Shown piece after piece: positions 61,802 to 64,000 of a stretch of DNA of 64,000 nt (positions are counted from its first letter, which is position 1; each line of letters opens with the position of its first letter). Both the position numbers and the translations under genes were made by a program. The notes below the pieces were generated by a model that had not been told where the DNA came from, did not search any database, and saw nothing but the letters and a program-made list of their open reading frames with translations. The stretch lies in the NCBI GenBank assembly GCA_000513555.1, contig ALYD01000001.1, positions 62,001-126,000 on the forward strand, given 5' to 3'. The DNA is from Lachnospiraceae bacterium JC7 (GTDB lineage: Bacteria > Bacillota > Clostridia > Lachnospirales > Lachnospiraceae).

Positions 61802-61811
61802 GTGTCAATGA

Positions 61812-62564
61812 TTATTTTTTTAATCTTCCGCCGAAACGACGTTCACGACCGTTGAACTCGTCGATGGCCTTAAGTAATTCTTCCTTGTTGAAATCAGGCC
61901 AGAGCACAGGAGTAATATAGTACTCTGTATATGCGCTCTGCCAGAGCAGATAGTTGGATAAGCGGAATTCGCCGGAAGTTCTTATAACGAGATCGGGGTC
62001 AGGCATACCTGCGGTATCGAGATAAGCCGAAAAGTCCTGCTCGGTAAGAGCTTCTATCTCTTCCACGGTCTTTCCGGATCTGAGAGCTTCTATAGTATAT
62101 TTTCTGATGGCTCTTACTATCTCGTCTCTGGAACCGTAATTTACAGCAAAGACGAAGGTCATTCCTGTATTGTCTTTTGTTTTTTCTTCGAGAGTATCGA
62201 TGCCTTCCTGAATATCAGAGTCAAATCTGCTGCGTTCACCTATCATGCGAAGACGAACATTGTGCTCATTGGCTACCTTAAGAAGCTTCGTTATATAAAA
62301 ACGGAAAAGCTTCATAAGGGCTCCGACCTCTTCTGAAGACCTCTTCCAGTTTTCGGTGGAAAAACCGTAGACTGTAAGGTACTTTACTCCGAGCTTTGCG
62401 CAGTCACCGATTATAGACTCAAGAGTCTCACAGCCCTGTTTGTGCCCCAGGGCTCTCGGGAGTCCTCTGCGCTCAGCCCATCTGCCGTTGCCATCAAGGA
62501 TCATGGCAATGTGGGCGGGAATATTACGGCCTTCGTTATCTATAATATCGTTAATATTTTCCAT
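61812..62564 (-). CDS. uppS: Undecaprenyl diphosphate synthase (cis-prenyltransferase)
   Basis: Makes the C55 lipid carrier for cell-wall synthesis. N-terminal MILDGNGRWAERRGLPRALG carries the catalytic Asp; C-terminal RTSGEFRLSNYLLWQSAYTE is diagnostic. The 250-residue length fits. It is almost contiguous with frr (one base apart). Confidence 0.97.
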   Translation of the reverse strand: MENINDIIDNEGRNIPAHIAMILDGNGRWAERRGLPRALGHKQGCETLESIIGDCAKLGVKYLTVYGFSTENWKRSSEEVGALMKLFRFYITKLLKVANEHNVRLRMIGERSRFDSDIQEGIDTLEEKTKDNTGMTFVFAVNYGSRDEIVRAIRKYTIEALRSGKTVEEIEALTEQDFSAYLDTAGMPDPDLVIRTSGEFRLSNYLLWQSAYTEYYITPVLWPDFNKEELLKAIDEFNGRERRFGGRLKK

Positions 62565-62565
62565 A

Positions 62566-63120
62566 TCAGACGGTCATGAGTTCCTTGTTCTTTGCTTCAA
62601 CAGACTTGTCGATCTTCTCACACATATGATCTGTGAGCTCCTGGATATCCTTGGTTGCACGTGTAAGGTCATCCTCTGTCATCTCTGAAGACTTCTCGAG
62701 CTTCTTTGCAAGATCCATGGCATCACGACGGATATTACGGATGGCGATCTTTGCTTCCTCACCCTTCTTCTTAACGTCCTTTGTAAGCTCCTTACGTCTT
62801 TCCTCTGTAAGCTCAGGGAATACAAGGCGGATCACAGTTCCGTCGTTTGTAGGATTGATACCGAGCTCAGACATATTGATAGCCTTCTCGATCTCCTTCA
62901 GTAATGTCTTGTCCCATGGCTGGATCTGGATAAGACGTGCCTCAGGAACAGATACGTTTCCTACCTGCTGGATAGGTGTAGGTGTTCCGTAGTAATCTAC
63001 CATGATACGGTCAAGAACGTGCGGATTCGCACGGCCTGCACGAATGGTAGCGAGCTCTGACATGAGATTGTCGTGAGTCTTGTGCATCTTTTCGATGTAG
63101 ATAGTAAATTGATCATCCAT
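62566..63120 (-). CDS. frr: Ribosome recycling factor
   Basis: Splits the post-termination ribosome with EF-G. The 184-residue form starting at 63120 has GGAGG upstream; the longer frame adds 28 residues without a site. Blocks: ATIRAGRANPHVLDRIMVDYYG and the long Glu/Lys helices at the C-terminus. It follows pyrH. Confidence 0.97.
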   Translation of the reverse strand: MDDQFTIYIEKMHKTHDNLMSELATIRAGRANPHVLDRIMVDYYGTPTPIQQVGNVSVPEARLIQIQPWDKTLLKEIEKAINMSELGINPTNDGTVIRLVFPELTEERRKELTKDVKKKGEEAKIAIRNIRRDAMDLAKKLEKSSEMTEDDLTRATKDIQELTDHMCEKIDKSVEAKNKELMTV

Positions 63121-63230
63121 AATATAGTCCTCCGTTATATATGTTGAAAAGTTTTTGTATTTTACGGCCGGGCTCATATGACTGAAACCCGGAATGACGG
63201 GCAAAAAACTGTCCGTACTTAAAATCCATC

Positions 63231-63935
63231 TTAAGCTGTAACTCTTGTTCCTGTGATCCTGCCCTTAAGAGCATTGGCGATGCCGTGCTTCTCGTTAAGT
63301 GAGAAAATAGCAAGCGGCATGTGGTTCTCCATGCAGATAACAGAAGCAGCAAGGTCGATAACTCCGAGACGCTTGTCCACAACTTCCTGAATGGAAAGTT
63401 CATCGAACTTTTTCGCATCGGGATTGATCTTTGGATCTGAATCGTAAACACCGTCGATAGCCTTTGCAAGAAGGATCTCTGCACACTCAAGCTCAACAGC
63501 ACGAAGTACAACGCCTGTATCGGTTGAGAAGTAAGGATGTCCTGTTCCGCCTGCGCAGAACACGACAGTTCCCTCTGACATAGCCTTTAATGCCTTATCT
63601 TTATTGAAAAGTTCTGCCATATCTCCGATCTGGATGGATGACATGACCATGGTCTTCATTCCCTGGGTACGGAATATCTCTGATACATAGATACAGTTCA
63701 TAACTGTAGCGAGTATACCTACCTGATCGGCCTTATATCTGTCTACAGCCTCAGACTGACGGCCTCTCCAGAAATTACCTCCACCGATAACGATGGCGAT
63801 CTCAACACCTTCGTCGACTGCGGACTTAACTTCCTGAGCTACCTCTCTTATGGTGTCATCGTCAAAACCGAAGTGCTTTTCACCGGCAAGAGCCTCGCCG
63901 GATAACTTCAGCATAACTCTACGTTTTTCTGACAT
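63231..63935 (-). CDS. pyrH: Uridylate kinase
   Basis: Phosphorylates UMP to UDP; hexameric amino acid kinase fold. Start at 63935 (MSEKRRVMLKLSGEALAG) with GGAG upstream; an alternative Met lies four codons earlier. Blocks: IVIGGGNFWRG, DSDPKINPDAKKF. The 234-residue length fits. It begins the visible pyrH-frr-uppS-cdsA-dxr-rseP-ispG-polC block; rpsB-tsf would be expected beyond the window. Confidence 0.96.
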   Translation of the reverse strand: MSEKRRVMLKLSGEALAGEKHFGFDDDTIREVAQEVKSAVDEGVEIAIVIGGGNFWRGRQSEAVDRYKADQVGILATVMNCIYVSEIFRTQGMKTMVMSSIQIGDMAELFNKDKALKAMSEGTVVFCAGGTGHPYFSTDTGVVLRAVELECAEILLAKAIDGVYDSDPKINPDAKKFDELSIQEVVDKRLGVIDLAASVICMENHMPLAIFSLNEKHGIANALKGRITGTRVTA

Positions 63936-64000
63936 ATAAATCTCCATTCCGCCGCCTGAATTCATAAATGCGGCTTAATTCATTTTAACATAAGTAAAAG

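Overview
The window looks like chromosome of a low-to-mid GC Firmicute of class Clostridia, most likely a Lachnospiraceae (Butyrivibrio/Pseudobutyrivibrio-like) bacterium. This rests on the gene families: PolC-type DNA polymerase III, LexA, RecU, YlxM-Ffh, RbgA, KhpA, a BMP-type nucleoside ABC transporter and Nif11-type precursor peptides. No database search was possible, so the family is an inference.

Layout. 1-1.7 kb: end of the nadD-yqeK-rsfS operon. 1.8-5.7 kb: a small HTH-like protein, a PAS/GAF/GGDEF diguanylate cyclase, a secreted Tyr/Trp-rich repeat protein and a tyrosine recombinase. 5.9-7.4 kb: enolase with a strong promoter and a 29-codon leader ORF. 8.3-18.5 kb: one long plus-strand operon for nucleoside use (BMP lipoprotein, ATPase, two permeases, nucleoside hydrolase, two M20 metallopeptidases, a GATase1-like protein, a ribokinase-family kinase). 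It appears to import nucleosides, split them into base and ribose, and phosphorylate the ribose.

18.6-28 kb is the accessory region and the most unusual part. It holds four short precursor peptides with almost identical 50-residue Nif11-like leaders and different Cys-containing cores, two radical SAM/SPASM enzymes, and two copies of an unrecognised ~327-residue protein whose predicted five alpha-beta-beta repeats recall ABBA (PT-barrel) peptide prenyltransferases. The order fits three tandem units of the form precursor - radical SAM - partner, partly broken: unit I is interrupted by a DUF819 membrane protein and a ribokinase 3' fragment, unit II has a mostly deleted radical SAM gene, and unit III lacks the partner. 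Decayed IS30-like sequences sit between precursor and radical SAM positions in units I and II. A ~100 bp terminator-bearing repeat occurs in opposite orientations at 19.2 and 27.9 kb. No protease or exporter for the product is in the window.

28-64 kb is minus-strand housekeeping DNA: a membrane protein, lexA (with two operator-like boxes), an HD phosphohydrolase, trkH-trkA, recU, trpS, then yraN-rnhB-rbgA-lepB-rplS-trmD-rimM-khpA-rpsP-ffh-ylxM, ftsY-smc-rnc-acpP-plsX, an EF-G-like GTPase, tyrA, and polC-ispG-rseP-dxr-cdsA-uppS-frr-pyrH. The last block joins isoprenoid synthesis (dxr, ispG, uppS), phospholipid synthesis (cdsA), translation (frr) and replication. Notable non-coding features are a 17-bp-stem structure in the rnc leader, a promoter whose -35 box lies inside the ftsY terminator, a compact nested-palindrome element beside polC, and a small imperfect palindrome (core TCGGCAATATTTAAA) scattered through intergenic gaps. 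I saw no tRNA, rRNA or CRISPR array.
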